A stretch of DNA of 64,000 nt. Source: Xylanibacter oryzae DSM 17970. GTDB lineage: Bacteria; Bacteroidota; Bacteroidia; Bacteroidales; Bacteroidaceae. The position numbers and the translations under genes were made by a program. Below are positions 1 to 8,613 of the stretch, in pieces. The stretch spans positions 2,461,703-2,525,702 of the forward strand of contig NZ_KK073873.1 of assembly GCF_000585355.1 (NCBI RefSeq), read 5' to 3'. Below the pieces are notes generated by a model. It saw only the letters and a program-made list of their open reading frames with translations, searched no databases and was not told the origin of the DNA. Every line of letters begins with the position of its first letter. Positions within the stretch are counted from its first letter, which is position 1.

Positions 1-2
1 TG

Positions 3-440
3 TGTAGCAACTGCGGATTCTCATATTATATGAATCCCAGTTCTGCCACAGTAGCATTAATATTTAACGACAAGAAAGAACTTCTCGTTGTAAGGCGTGG
101 CAAAGAACCCGCAAAAGGTACGTTAGATCTTCCCGGAGGCTTTGTTGATATGCATGAGACAGGAGAAGAAGGCATCATTAGAGAGGTCAAAGAAGAAACA
201 GGACTTATTGTGGCTCAAGCTAAATATATTTTCAGTATACCGAACATATATCTTTATTCCGGGATAGAGATACATACCCTTGACATGTTTTTTGAATGTC
301 AGGTGAATGATGTCTCTGAAATTAAAGCAATGGATGATGCAGCCGAATATCAATGGATAGCAATAAAAGACATTCATACAGAACAATTCGGACTCAGATC
401 AATACGTGCCGGACTACTTAAATATATCAAACAAGACTAA
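3..440 (+). CDS. Nudix hydrolase, 5' end outside window
   Basis: The reading frame is open to the left edge, and the residues before the first Met read CSNCGFSYY followed by MNPSSA. This matches the second CxxC of the zinc ribbon that precedes the Nudix domain in NADH-pyrophosphatase-like proteins, so the ATG at 30 is internal and the true start lies upstream of the window. The Nudix box is intact (GGFVDMHETGEEG then REVKEETGL). The family hydrolyses nucleoside diphosphates linked to another group; the substrate cannot be read from sequence. The gene ends about 95 bases before topA on the same strand. Confidence 0.85.
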   Translation, partial: CSNCGFSYYMNPSSATVALIFNDKKELLVVRRGKEPAKGTLDLPGGFVDMHETGEEGIIREVKEETGLIVAQAKYIFSIPNIYLYSGIEIHTLDMFFECQVNDVSEIKAMDDAAEYQWIAIKDIHTEQFGLRSIRAGLLKYIKQD

Positions 441-498
441 ATAACTTAAAAAAATAGAAAAAATACCATATTAATAAGGTATAAGTAAAAGTTTTGCT

Positions 499-506
499 TA
501 CTTTTG
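499..506 (+). promoter_or_regulatory. Putative -7 element of topA
   Basis: TACTTTTG fits the Bacteroidetes -7 consensus TAnnTTTG and lies about 30 bases before the topA start. No convincing TTTG is found 19-20 bases upstream, so the call rests on the -7 element alone. Confidence 0.4.
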
Positions 507-534
507 CGCCCAAAATAAAAGTACGTATTAGATT

Positions 535-2850
535 ATGCAAAAAAATCTTGTTATTGTCGAGTCGCCCGCGAAGGCCAAAACTATCGAAAAATTCTTAGGT
601 GAAGATTATAAAGTAATGTCCAGTTACGGACATATCAGAGACCTTAAGAAAAAAGAGCTCAGCATTGATCTTGACTCTATGGAACCTGATTACGAAATTC
701 CTGAAGAGAAGGAAAAAGTAGTTAAGGAACTTAAGAGTAATGCCAAAAAGGCCGAAAAGATCTGGTTAGCATCCGATGAGGACCGCGAGGGAGAGGCTAT
801 ATCCTGGCATTTATGTGAAGTGCTTGGACTAGATGAAGCTAAGACTAATCGTATTGTTTTCCATGAAATTACTAAGCCTGCTATTCTTGAGGCAATAAAG
901 AACCCAAGACATCTGGATATGAATTTGGTTAATGCACAACAGGCACGACGTATACTTGACAGACTTGTTGGTTTCAAGCTTTCTCCTATACTTTGGCGTA
1001 AAGTAAAACCATCTCTTTCAGCAGGTAGAGTTCAGAGTGTCGCTGTTAGACTTCTCGTTGAGCGTGAACGCGAAATACAAGAATTCAAGACAGAGAGATA
1101 CTACCGACTGAATGCAATATTCGCGATAATGGCTGAAGATGGTTCTGCTACAGAGGTAAAATCAGAACTAAATAAAAGATTCAATACTCAAGAAGAAGTT
1201 GAGACATTTCTTGAAAAATGCAAGATCTCTAAGTTCACGGTTCTGTGCATAAGCAAGAAACCTCTTAAGCGAACTCCTGCACCTCCATTTACTACTAGTA
1301 CCATGCAACAAGAAGCAGCACGCAAACTAGGGTTTACTGTTTCTCAAACGATGATGGTTGCACAGCACTTATACGAAAACGGACGAATTACATATATGCG
1401 TACCGACTCTGTCAATCTGTCTTCACTTTGTATAAATGCATGTAAAGAAGAAATAAATAAGTTATGGGGTAAAGGATATAGCAATCCTCGTCAATATCAA
1501 ACCCATTCTAAAGGAGCACAAGAAGCCCATGAGGCAATTCGTCCTACCTATATGAGCGATGCTACGATAGAAGGAACATCACAAGAAAAGCGTCTTTATG
1601 AACTGATATGGAAACGTACTGCAGCTAGTCAGATGTCTGATGCACAAATAGAAAAGACTATTGTAAACATCAAGATAAGTGAAGCTAATGAACAGTTCAT
1701 GTCGAATGGCGAAGTTATAACTTTCGACGGTTTCCTTAAAGTATATAGAGAATCTTTGGATGATGATGATACTAACCAAGACGAATTTTCACATCAACTG
1801 CCTATAATGAAGAAGGGTGATGAACTACAACGCAGGGAAATATCAGCAATAGAGCGTTTCAGTCAGGGACCTTCAAGATATACAGAGGCTAGCCTTGTGC
1901 ATAAACTTGAAGAACTTGGTATTGGTCGTCCTTCTACATACGCACCGACAATCAGCACTATACAGCAGCGTGAATATGTGCAAAAAGGAGATAAGAAAGG
2001 CGAAGAGCGAAAATATAGTATATACTTGCTTAAGGGTCTTAAAATAACACAAAAAGAAAATACTGAAATAGCCGGAAGTGAAAAAGGAAAGCTTCTGCCT
2101 ACAGATATTGGTATTGTTGTAAATGATTTCTTATTACAGTATTTCCCTGAAATAATGGATTACAACTTCACAGCTAATGTGGAAGGCAAATTCGATAAGA
2201 TAGCAGAAGGGAAAGCCGGATGGGGGAAAATGATCAAAGAGTTTGATAAAAAGTTTGAGCCGGTAGTAGATAAGACCATGAATATTCGTTCAGAACATAA
2301 AGTTGGTGAACGTGAACTGGGTATTGATCCTAAAAGCAACAAACCTGTATTCGTAAAAATCGGTAAGTTTGGACCTGTAGTACAAATAGGCACTGCAGAA
2401 GATGAAGAGAAACCAAAGTTTGCACAATTGCCTTCTGACAAAAGCATGGAGACAATTACATTGGAAGAAGCTCTAGAGCTATTTAAATTACCTCGTACAG
2501 TAGGTGAATTTGAAGGTTCTGATGTCATAATAGGAGCCGGACGTTTCGGCCCTTATATCTTACATAATAAAAAATATGTTTCTCTGCCTAAGACAGAGGA
2601 CCCTATGACAGTAGGTCTGGAGACCGCAATTTCTCTGATCGAAGAAAGAAGAGAGGCTGATAAGAAAAGGCACATTAAGTCTTTTGATGAAGATCCTAAA
2701 CTTGAAGTAATGAACGGAAGATACGGACCATATATTGCATATGCAGGAAAGAATTATCGCCTTCCAAAAAATTTGCACGACAAGGCTGCAGAACTCACTA
2801 TTGACGAATGTATGGAAATTATTAAAAACACTCCTGTTAAGAAGAAATAA
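535..2850 (+). CDS. topA: DNA topoisomerase I (type IA)
   Basis: A 771-residue type IA topoisomerase that relaxes negative supercoils. The Toprim domain opens with NLVIVESPAKAKTIEKFLG and has a DEDREGE acidic cluster near residues 80-90. The catalytic tyrosine is Y287 in GRITYMRTDS. Instead of the tetracysteine zinc fingers of the Escherichia coli enzyme, the C-terminus carries three glycine-rich repeats of the Topo_C type (GKFGPVV near 608, GRFGPYIL near 668, GRYGPYIAY near 727), as is usual in Bacteroidetes. It appears to lead an operon with aroK (9-base gap) and speA. Confidence 0.97.
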   Translation: MQKNLVIVESPAKAKTIEKFLGEDYKVMSSYGHIRDLKKKELSIDLDSMEPDYEIPEEKEKVVKELKSNAKKAEKIWLASDEDREGEAISWHLCEVLGLDEAKTNRIVFHEITKPAILEAIKNPRHLDMNLVNAQQARRILDRLVGFKLSPILWRKVKPSLSAGRVQSVAVRLLVEREREIQEFKTERYYRLNAIFAIMAEDGSATEVKSELNKRFNTQEEVETFLEKCKISKFTVLCISKKPLKRTPAPPFTTSTMQQEAARKLGFTVSQTMMVAQHLYENGRITYMRTDSVNLSSLCINACKEEINKLWGKGYSNPRQYQTHSKGAQEAHEAIRPTYMSDATIEGTSQEKRLYELIWKRTAASQMSDAQIEKTIVNIKISEANEQFMSNGEVITFDGFLKVYRESLDDDDTNQDEFSHQLPIMKKGDELQRREISAIERFSQGPSRYTEASLVHKLEELGIGRPSTYAPTISTIQQREYVQKGDKKGEERKYSIYLLKGLKITQKENTEIAGSEKGKLLPTDIGIVVNDFLLQYFPEIMDYNFTANVEGKFDKIAEGKAGWGKMIKEFDKKFEPVVDKTMNIRSEHKVGERELGIDPKSNKPVFVKIGKFGPVVQIGTAEDEEKPKFAQLPSDKSMETITLEEALELFKLPRTVGEFEGSDVIIGAGRFGPYILHNKKYVSLPKTEDPMTVGLETAISLIEERREADKKRHIKSFDEDPKLEVMNGRYGPYIAYAGKNYRLPKNLHDKAAELTIDECMEIIKNTPVKKK

Positions 2851-2859
2851 TATACCTAA

Positions 2860-3387
2860 ATGGTTAGAATCATTATTGTCGGATATATGGGGTCCGGGAA
2901 AACTACTGTAGGAAAAGCTCTTGCGCAAGACATGAACATTACTTTCTATGATCTGGACTGGTACATAGAAAACAGAATGCATAAAACGGTAAGTCAGATC
3001 TTTGCCGAAAAAGGCGAAGAAGGCTTCAGGATGATTGAACATAACATGCTACATGAAGTTGCTGAATTCGAAGATGTAATAATCAGTTGTGGTGGAGGTA
3101 CACCTTGTTTCTTTGACAATATGGAATATATGAATAGACAGGGGGATACAATATTTCTAAAAGCAACAACAGAAGTGCTTTATGGACATCTAAAGATGGG
3201 AAAGACCGAGCGTCCTCTACTAAAGAATAAGTCTGCCGAGGAAATGCAAACATTTATAAATGAGCAGTTGACAAAAAGAGAACCTTTTTATAACAAGGCA
3301 AAGTACACACTTGATGTAAACTTGCTTGACAACTACGAAAAGATTAAAATCTCGGTAGAAAGAATACGTAAACTAATTAATATTTAA
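2860..3387 (+). CDS. aroK: Shikimate kinase
   Basis: A 175-residue P-loop kinase that phosphorylates shikimate at the 3-hydroxyl using ATP, the fifth step of chorismate biosynthesis. The Walker A motif GYMGSGKTT spans residues 8-16. The shikimate-binding DxD (D31, D33) and the GGG loop in ISCGGGTPC are visible, and the lid-region arginine lies in KTERPLL. Length is typical. It lies 9 bases after topA and 23 bases before speA on the same strand, consistent with one transcript although the functions are unrelated. Confidence 0.95.
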   Translation: MVRIIIVGYMGSGKTTVGKALAQDMNITFYDLDWYIENRMHKTVSQIFAEKGEEGFRMIEHNMLHEVAEFEDVIISCGGGTPCFFDNMEYMNRQGDTIFLKATTEVLYGHLKMGKTERPLLKNKSAEEMQTFINEQLTKREPFYNKAKYTLDVNLLDNYEKIKISVERIRKLINI

Positions 3388-3410
3388 GAATAAGCAACTA
3401 ATTTCGATTA

Positions 3411-5306
3411 ATGAAAAAATGGACCATTGAAGATTCGAAAGAGCTCTACAACATAAACGGTTGGGGTACTTCTTATTTTGGCATCAACGAAAAGGGAGAT
3501 GTCTATGTTTCACCGTGCAAGGATAATGCACAGATAGACTTGCGCGATGTAATGGATGATCTGTCTCTGCGTGATGTCACAGCTCCTGTTCTTCTGCGTT
3601 TTCCTGACATTCTTGATAATCGTATCGAGAGAACTAGTAGTTGCTTTAAAAGAGCAGCGGAGGAATATCATTATAAGGGTGAAAATTTTATAATCTATCC
3701 CATCAAGGTTAATCAAATGCAACCTGTAGTTGAGGAGATAATAACGCACGGTCGTAAATTTAACCTAGGACTGGAGGCTGGTTCAAAACCTGAATTGCAT
3801 GCTGTAATTGCAGTGCAATGTCAAAGCGACGCCCTTATTATATGTAATGGTTATAAAGACCAGAGTTATATTGAGCTCGCTCTTCTTGCTCAAAAAATGG
3901 GTAAAAGAATTTTTATTGTAGTAGAGAAACTTAATGAACTTGAAATAATTGCACGCGAGGCTAAAAAGCTTAACGTGAGACCAAACCTCGGAATACGCAT
4001 TAAACTGGCATCTGCCGGTAGCGGAAAATGGGAAGAGAGCGGAGGAGACGCTAGCAAATTCGGACTTACAAGCAGTGAACTGCTAGAGGCTCTTGATATT
4101 CTTGAGAATAAAGGCATGAAAGATTGCCTGCGACTTATACATTTCCATATTGGTAGTCAGATAACAAAGATACGCCGCATACAGACAGCTTTGAGAGAAG
4201 CTTCACAATTCTATATCCAACTACATAAAATGGGTTGTAACGTTGATTTCGTGGATTGCGGAGGCGGACTTGGCGTAGATTACGACGGAACCAGATCATC
4301 AAGCAGTGAGAGCTCTGTAAACTACTCTATTCAAGAATATGTAAACGACTGTATTTATACTTTTGTAGAAGCATCCGATCATAATGATATACCACACCCT
4401 AACATTATCACAGAGAGCGGAAGATCTCTTGCCGCACATCACTCCGTGCTAATAATAGATGTTCTGGAAACAGCATCATTGCCTGAGATGGATGAAGAAT
4501 ATGAGCCAGATGAAAATAGTCATCAACTGGTTAAGGATCTGTACGAAATATGGGATAATCTTAACCCACGAACAATGATGGAAGATTTCCATGACGCAGA
4601 ACAAATACGTGAAGAAGCACTTGACTTGTTCAGTCATGGTATTGTAGACCTTAAGACTCGTGCAGAAATAGAAAGGATGTACTGGAGTGTATGCCGTGAG
4701 ATTAACTCACTTGCTAAACAAATGAAGCACTCACCCGAGGAACTTGCAAATATGGATAAGCTTCTGGCTGATAAATATTTTTGCAACTTCTCATTGTTCC
4801 AGTCCCTACCCGATTCGTGGGCTATTGACCAGTTATTCCCTATAATGCCAATACAGCGTCTTGATGAACGCCCCAACCGTAGTGCCACATTACAGGATAT
4901 CACTTGTGACAGCGATGGCAAAATAACAAATTTTGTTACTAACCGTAATATATCACATATCCTGCCTATACATTCACTACGCAAAAATGAACCATATTAT
5001 TTAGGAGTCTTTTTGGTTGGTGCCTATCAAGAAATACTTGGAGATATGCACAACTTGTTTGGCGACACCACAGCAGTACATATAAGTGTCAAGGACGGTG
5101 GATATAGTATTGATCAGGTTATTGATGGAGAAACTGTTGCAGAAGTACTTGATTACGTACAATACGACCCTAAGAAATTGGTTAGACAATTAGAAATATG
5201 GGTTACGAAAAGCGTAAAACAAGGTAAAATATCGCTAGAAGAGGGAAAGGAATTCTTAAGTAATTACCGTTCCGGACTATACGGATATACTTATTTAGAA
5301 CAATAA
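3411..5306 (+). CDS. speA: Biosynthetic arginine decarboxylase
   Basis: A 631-residue PLP-dependent decarboxylase converting arginine to agmatine for polyamine synthesis; cytoplasmic. It has the alanine-racemase-like fold of biosynthetic SpeA: the Schiff-base lysine is K99 in YPIKVNQM, followed by LEAGSKPEL, HFHIGSQ, the phosphate-binding DCGGGLGVDYDG, and ESGRSLAAHHSVL. Length fits the roughly 630-residue family. It ends the topA-aroK-speA group and is followed directly by a terminator hairpin. Its neighbour argB belongs to arginine biosynthesis, so the locus touches arginine twice. Confidence 0.95.
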   Translation: MKKWTIEDSKELYNINGWGTSYFGINEKGDVYVSPCKDNAQIDLRDVMDDLSLRDVTAPVLLRFPDILDNRIERTSSCFKRAAEEYHYKGENFIIYPIKVNQMQPVVEEIITHGRKFNLGLEAGSKPELHAVIAVQCQSDALIICNGYKDQSYIELALLAQKMGKRIFIVVEKLNELEIIAREAKKLNVRPNLGIRIKLASAGSGKWEESGGDASKFGLTSSELLEALDILENKGMKDCLRLIHFHIGSQITKIRRIQTALREASQFYIQLHKMGCNVDFVDCGGGLGVDYDGTRSSSSESSVNYSIQEYVNDCIYTFVEASDHNDIPHPNIITESGRSLAAHHSVLIIDVLETASLPEMDEEYEPDENSHQLVKDLYEIWDNLNPRTMMEDFHDAEQIREEALDLFSHGIVDLKTRAEIERMYWSVCREINSLAKQMKHSPEELANMDKLLADKYFCNFSLFQSLPDSWAIDQLFPIMPIQRLDERPNRSATLQDITCDSDGKITNFVTNRNISHILPIHSLRKNEPYYLGVFLVGAYQEILGDMHNLFGDTTAVHISVKDGGYSIDQVIDGETVAEVLDYVQYDPKKLVRQLEIWVTKSVKQGKISLEEGKEFLSNYRSGLYGYTYLEQ

Positions 5307-5318
5307 AACACACAAAGG

Positions 5319-5350
5319 GACGGTATCTATTGATAACCGTCCTTTTGTTT
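5319..5350 (+). terminator. Rho-independent terminator after speA
   Basis: GGACGGT and ACCGTCC form a 7-bp GC-rich stem, partly extended by ATC/GAT, and are followed by TTTTGTTT. It lies between speA and argB and probably separates the two transcripts. Confidence 0.8.
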
Positions 5351-5363
5351 AAAACTAAACATC

Positions 5364-6134
5364 ATGGCAGAAAAACTAACAATAGTGAAAGTTGGCGGTG
5401 CTGTTGTTGAAAACAATGACCAATTAGATCAACTTCTTAAAGACTTCAGCGCAATCAATGGAAAAAAAGTACTAGTACATGGAGGAGGAAGACGCGCTAC
5501 AAAGATTGCATCCAGCCTTGGTATAGAAAGCAAGATGGTTAATGGGCGCAGAATAACAGACTCGGCTATGCTTGAAGTAGTAACAATGGTATACGGGGGA
5601 CTTGTCAATAAAAACCTGATAGCTAAATTACAAGCAGAGGGAGTAAACGCAATAGGGCTTACAGGAGCAGATATGAATGTCATACACTCTCATAAACGCC
5701 CTGTAAAGGAAGTAGACTACGGTTTTGTAGGTGATGTTGACAGTGTAGACGGTGCAGCCTTGCGCTCACTAATTGAAGCAGGTATAACACCTGTTATGGC
5801 ACCACTAACACACGATGGTAAAGGCAATATACTTAACACAAACGCAGACACAATAGCCAGCGAAACAGCAAAAGCTCTAGCAAAGTATTATGATGTCACT
5901 CTTATTTACAGTTTTGAAAAAAAAGGTGTTTTGAGAAATCCTGATGATGATGAAAGCATCATATCAAAAATAACACGAAGTGATTTCAAAACATATGTAA
6001 GCGACGGAACTGTTGCCGGAGGAATGATACCCAAGCTTGAAAATGCCTTTGCTGCAATTGATTCAGGAGTTAAAAAAGTCAATATAACACTTGCAACAGC
6101 AATAGACGGAAATCATGGAACAATAATTGAATGA
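5364..6134 (+). CDS. argB: Acetylglutamate (or succinylglutamate) kinase
   Basis: A 256-residue amino-acid kinase-family protein for the second step of arginine biosynthesis, phosphorylating N-acylglutamate. Visible motifs are IVKVGGAVV at the N-terminus, VHGGGRRAT (the glycine-rich substrate loop), and VAGGMIPKLENA near the C-terminus. Length matches ArgB. In Bacteroides the pathway uses N-succinylated intermediates, so the acyl group here may be succinyl rather than acetyl; this is inferred from family knowledge, not read from the sequence. Confidence 0.92.
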   Translation: MAEKLTIVKVGGAVVENNDQLDQLLKDFSAINGKKVLVHGGGRRATKIASSLGIESKMVNGRRITDSAMLEVVTMVYGGLVNKNLIAKLQAEGVNAIGLTGADMNVIHSHKRPVKEVDYGFVGDVDSVDGAALRSLIEAGITPVMAPLTHDGKGNILNTNADTIASETAKALAKYYDVTLIYSFEKKGVLRNPDDDESIISKITRSDFKTYVSDGTVAGGMIPKLENAFAAIDSGVKKVNITLATAIDGNHGTIIE

Positions 6135-6152
6135 AATATTTTTCCATATTAT

Positions 6153-6178
6153 TGTAACTTTTTCTTTTTACAATCGTC
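6153..6178 (+). promoter_or_regulatory. Putative ECF-sigma-type promoter of the sigma operon
   Basis: TGTAAC (6153-6158) and CGTC (6175-6178) are separated so that AAC and CGTC stand 16 bases apart, the general layout of ECF promoters (AAC in -35, CGT in -10). It ends 15 bases before the sigma gene, and there is no good TAnnTTTG here. The natural reading is that the encoded sigma factor transcribes its own operon. Confidence 0.5.
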
Positions 6179-6193
6179 ATATACTTAGAGAGG

Positions 6194-6712
6194 ATGAAAA
6201 ATATCAGTTTTCGGAACGATGTATTGCCTTTAAAAGATGAACTTTATAGGCTTGCTCTCCGTATTACTCTTAATAATGCGGAAGCTGAAGACATTGTACA
6301 GGAGACAATGATAAAAGTCTGGAATAAACGCGACAGTTGGGACACCATAGATTCGATAGAAGCATTCTGTCTCACAATATGTCGAAATCTTGCCCTTGAC
6401 AAGAACAAGAGGATGGATAATAAGAATTCTTCACTCGAAGATACCGGGGGAGATTCACCAGACGACTCATACGCCTCAAACCCAGAAGAGCGGGCAGAAC
6501 AACGTGACAGAGTAAAATTAGTAAGAGATTTAATAAACGATCTGCCAGAAAAACAAAAAAGTGTAATGCAACTCAGGGATTTTGAGGACAAAAGTTATAA
6601 AGAAATTGCAGAAATACTTGGAATAAGTGAAGAACAGGTTAAAGTAAACATATTCAGAGCACGCCAAGCAATCAAACAAAAATATATAGAAACAGAAAAC
6701 TATGGATTATAA
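6194..6712 (+). CDS. ECF-family RNA polymerase sigma factor
   Basis: A 172-residue sigma-70 family protein with region 2 (AEDIVQETMIKVWNK, around residues 31-45) and region 4 helix-turn-helix (YKEIAEILGISEEQVKVNIF, around 136-155) joined by a short acidic linker; regions 1 and 3 are absent, as in ECF factors. It overlaps the next gene by 11 bases, and a small membrane protein and a DUF4252 protein follow, a grouping typical of Bacteroidetes ECF operons. An AAC-N16-CGTC promoter upstream suggests autoregulation. Confidence 0.92.
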   Translation: MKNISFRNDVLPLKDELYRLALRITLNNAEAEDIVQETMIKVWNKRDSWDTIDSIEAFCLTICRNLALDKNKRMDNKNSSLEDTGGDSPDDSYASNPEERAEQRDRVKLVRDLINDLPEKQKSVMQLRDFEDKSYKEIAEILGISEEQVKVNIFRARQAIKQKYIETENYGL

Positions 6713-7229
6713 GTATATCGAACAGTTAGTGGAACGCTACTTCGCTTGTGAGACAACACTAGCGGAAGAAGAAATCCTAAAAGCTTTCTTCAGTCAGGAA
6801 GACGTTCCAGCTAATCTCCATAAATATAAAGTTCTATTCACATACGAACAGAACGATAAGAAGGAGACTGTGCTGGGAGAAGACTTTGATTCAAAGATAT
6901 TATCTATAATTGATGAGCCGATACCTGTTAAGGCACGTACTATAACTATCAGACGTAGACTAATGCCGCTTTTCAGAGCTGCTGCTATAGTTGCTATAAT
7001 TCTGACGTTGGGCAATGCCGCACAGTTTTCATTTAAGAGTAATAAAGATAAATCTGACGATATAAATTACTCTAGCTACAAAGACACTTATTCAGACCCT
7101 TCGGAGGCTTATAGTAAAGTGCAAAATGCTCTTGAGTTAGTATCTGAAGGTATTAACCAAGCTCAAAAAAGTGATTCGGTAAATTCAGTTAGTTCTGTTA
7201 TTAATAACGATACTACAAGAACAGAATGA
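6702..7229 (+). CDS. Single-pass membrane protein, probable anti-sigma factor
   Basis: A 175-residue protein with a soluble N-terminal part (1-90), basic residues ITIRRRLMP, one hydrophobic helix (about 88-108) and a Ser/Asp/Asn-rich C-terminal tail predicted outside. It overlaps the sigma gene by 11 bases and the following gene by 4 bases (ATGA), so the three are co-translated. Size, topology and position are those of a membrane anti-sigma factor. I do not recognise a named anti-sigma domain, so the role is inferred from context. Confidence 0.7.
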   Translation: MDYKYIEQLVERYFACETTLAEEEILKAFFSQEDVPANLHKYKVLFTYEQNDKKETVLGEDFDSKILSIIDEPIPVKARTITIRRRLMPLFRAAAIVAIILTLGNAAQFSFKSNKDKSDDINYSSYKDTYSDPSEAYSKVQNALELVSEGINQAQKSDSVNSVSSVINNDTTRTE

Positions 7230-7711
7230 AACGCGCTCTTTGTTTACTGTTACTAACTTGTGTAACAATTTTCGCTACTGCAACAGGCAATCAGGATTTT
7301 GCATCTAAATATATGCAGATTTGTAAGGGAGACACCGCGGTACACTGTATAACAGTGAGTCCTAAGATGATGGCCCAGATGCTTAAAAGTGGCACGCACC
7401 ACAAAGAGGATTTAAAACCTCTTATAAAGAAATTAAAGAGTGCGCGAATTATAACGACAAGTCAACATGGTGAAGGATATTTTCAAATAGCTGATGAATT
7501 GCTAAAGAAAAACTCAAGTCGTTTCAAGAACGACGGGAACTATCGTAATAGTCATTCATATGGTTCTTTCTTTGTAAGAAAAGTAAAAGGACAGACAGTG
7601 GAACTTATTCTATTGCATGCCAATGTAAAGGCAAAGAAGTTCATACTTATAAACCTCACGGGCAAAATTGACGATGAATTCAAAAGATATATTTCTATGC
7701 TTTCTCTATAA
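7226..7711 (+). CDS. DUF4252-family exported protein
   Basis: A 161-residue protein with a signal peptide (KRALCLLLLTCVTIFATATG). The mature part contains VSPKMMAQMLK, a central HGEGYFQIADELLKK region and a C-terminal LILLHANVKAKKFILINLTGKID segment that resemble the DUF4252 family, whose members commonly sit behind ECF sigma and anti-sigma genes in Bacteroidetes. It is the third gene of the sigma operon (4-base overlap). The biochemical role is unknown; it is probably a periplasmic member of the envelope signalling circuit. Confidence 0.75.
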   Translation: MKRALCLLLLTCVTIFATATGNQDFASKYMQICKGDTAVHCITVSPKMMAQMLKSGTHHKEDLKPLIKKLKSARIITTSQHGEGYFQIADELLKKNSSRFKNDGNYRNSHSYGSFFVRKVKGQTVELILLHANVKAKKFILINLTGKIDDEFKRYISMLSL

Positions 7712-7790
7712 AATCATGTTTAGTTAAAACAAAAATGAAACTGTGAAGTTTCTAATCTCTCAAATTTTTCATAACATACTAACGTAGAAA

Positions 7791-7824
7791 AAGGGTCGCA
7801 ACTCATATATGAATTGCGGCCCTT
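7791..7824. terminator. Bidirectional terminator between convergent genes
   Basis: A long near-palindrome: AAGGG(T)CGCAA(C)TCATATATGA(A)TTGCG(G)CCCTT. It has A-rich sequence on the left, giving a T tract for the minus strand. It serves the DUF4252 gene (+) and the CPBP protease gene (-). Confidence 0.75.
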
Positions 7825-7845
7825 AATTATTGCTATATAATGAGG

Positions 7846-8613
7846 TTATTTTGCCTTTTTCAATCTCATATTCAACTGATATATTGAAGGTACCAATATA
7901 AACAATGAGAACACAATACTAAGCAACACAGTCTTACTGTTACCATTAAATACCTCTATCAATTTGGCATTAGGATTTGGCATTATATTATACAGTATAT
8001 AAGCGACTGTATTATTAACCCAATGGAATGCCACACTTGGTACTATGCTATCTGTACGATAATACATCCATCCAAGCAGCAGTCCTATTACAAATGCATG
8101 TGGCATCTGGGCAGGATTACCATGAACCAAAGCAAACACTAATGCTGAAATTGCAATTGCATACCAGTGGTTCTTTGACCAGCCTAAGAGTGCCTTCAGT
8201 ATAGCACCACGAAATACGAGTTCCTCGGCGAAAGGTGCCAGCAATCCTATTACTAAATACCCCATACGGTCTTTCAGAATCATGTCAAACTGCTGTTCTA
8301 AGATATTAGGCAATGCAGGCATTTGCTCTTGAATCCATGTAGAAGGTATTATTGCACCTAAAGAGGCCAATACACACCAGAAGAGTGTGAAGTATGGCTT
8401 ACTAAGAAGATAATCTCTTGAAACGACACCCCATTTTGTCCACAAAAACACTACGATAGTTAATACACTTACCGATGCCTGAGTAATAATAAGGGTGGTT
8501 GTATCCATAGCTGCCTTCGAATTACCGAAAAGCATAAACCCAAGTTTGACAAGCAAAGCAACAAATAATTGCAATGCAACGAAAGTCACTAAATAAATTA
8601 TCGCTTTTTTCAT
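7846..8613 (-). CDS. CPBP-family intramembrane metalloprotease
   Basis: A 255-residue multi-pass membrane protein of the CAAX-protease/bacteriocin-processing (CPBP, ABI) family. The diagnostic motifs are EELVFRGAIL (EExxxR), a histidine in ALVHGNPAQ and HWVNNTVAY near the C-terminus, all expected in membrane helices lining the active site. Substrates of bacterial members are mostly unknown. Its start overlaps the end of ribF by 4 bases, and it is the last gene of the P-ATPase/HAD/ribF/CPBP operon. Confidence 0.88.
   Translation of the reverse strand: MKKAIIYLVTFVALQLFVALLVKLGFMLFGNSKAAMDTTTLIITQASVSVLTIVVFLWTKWGVVSRDYLLSKPYFTLFWCVLASLGAIIPSTWIQEQMPALPNILEQQFDMILKDRMGYLVIGLLAPFAEELVFRGAILKALLGWSKNHWYAIAISALVFALVHGNPAQMPHAFVIGLLLGWMYYRTDSIVPSVAFHWVNNTVAYILYNIMPNPNAKLIEVFNGNSKTVLLSIVFSLFILVPSIYQLNMRLKKAK

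Noticed and set aside
123..386. Antisense reading frames over the Nudix, topA, speA and other genes
   Set aside because: They lie opposite genes with clear motifs, show no recognisable domains and have compositions expected of shadow frames.
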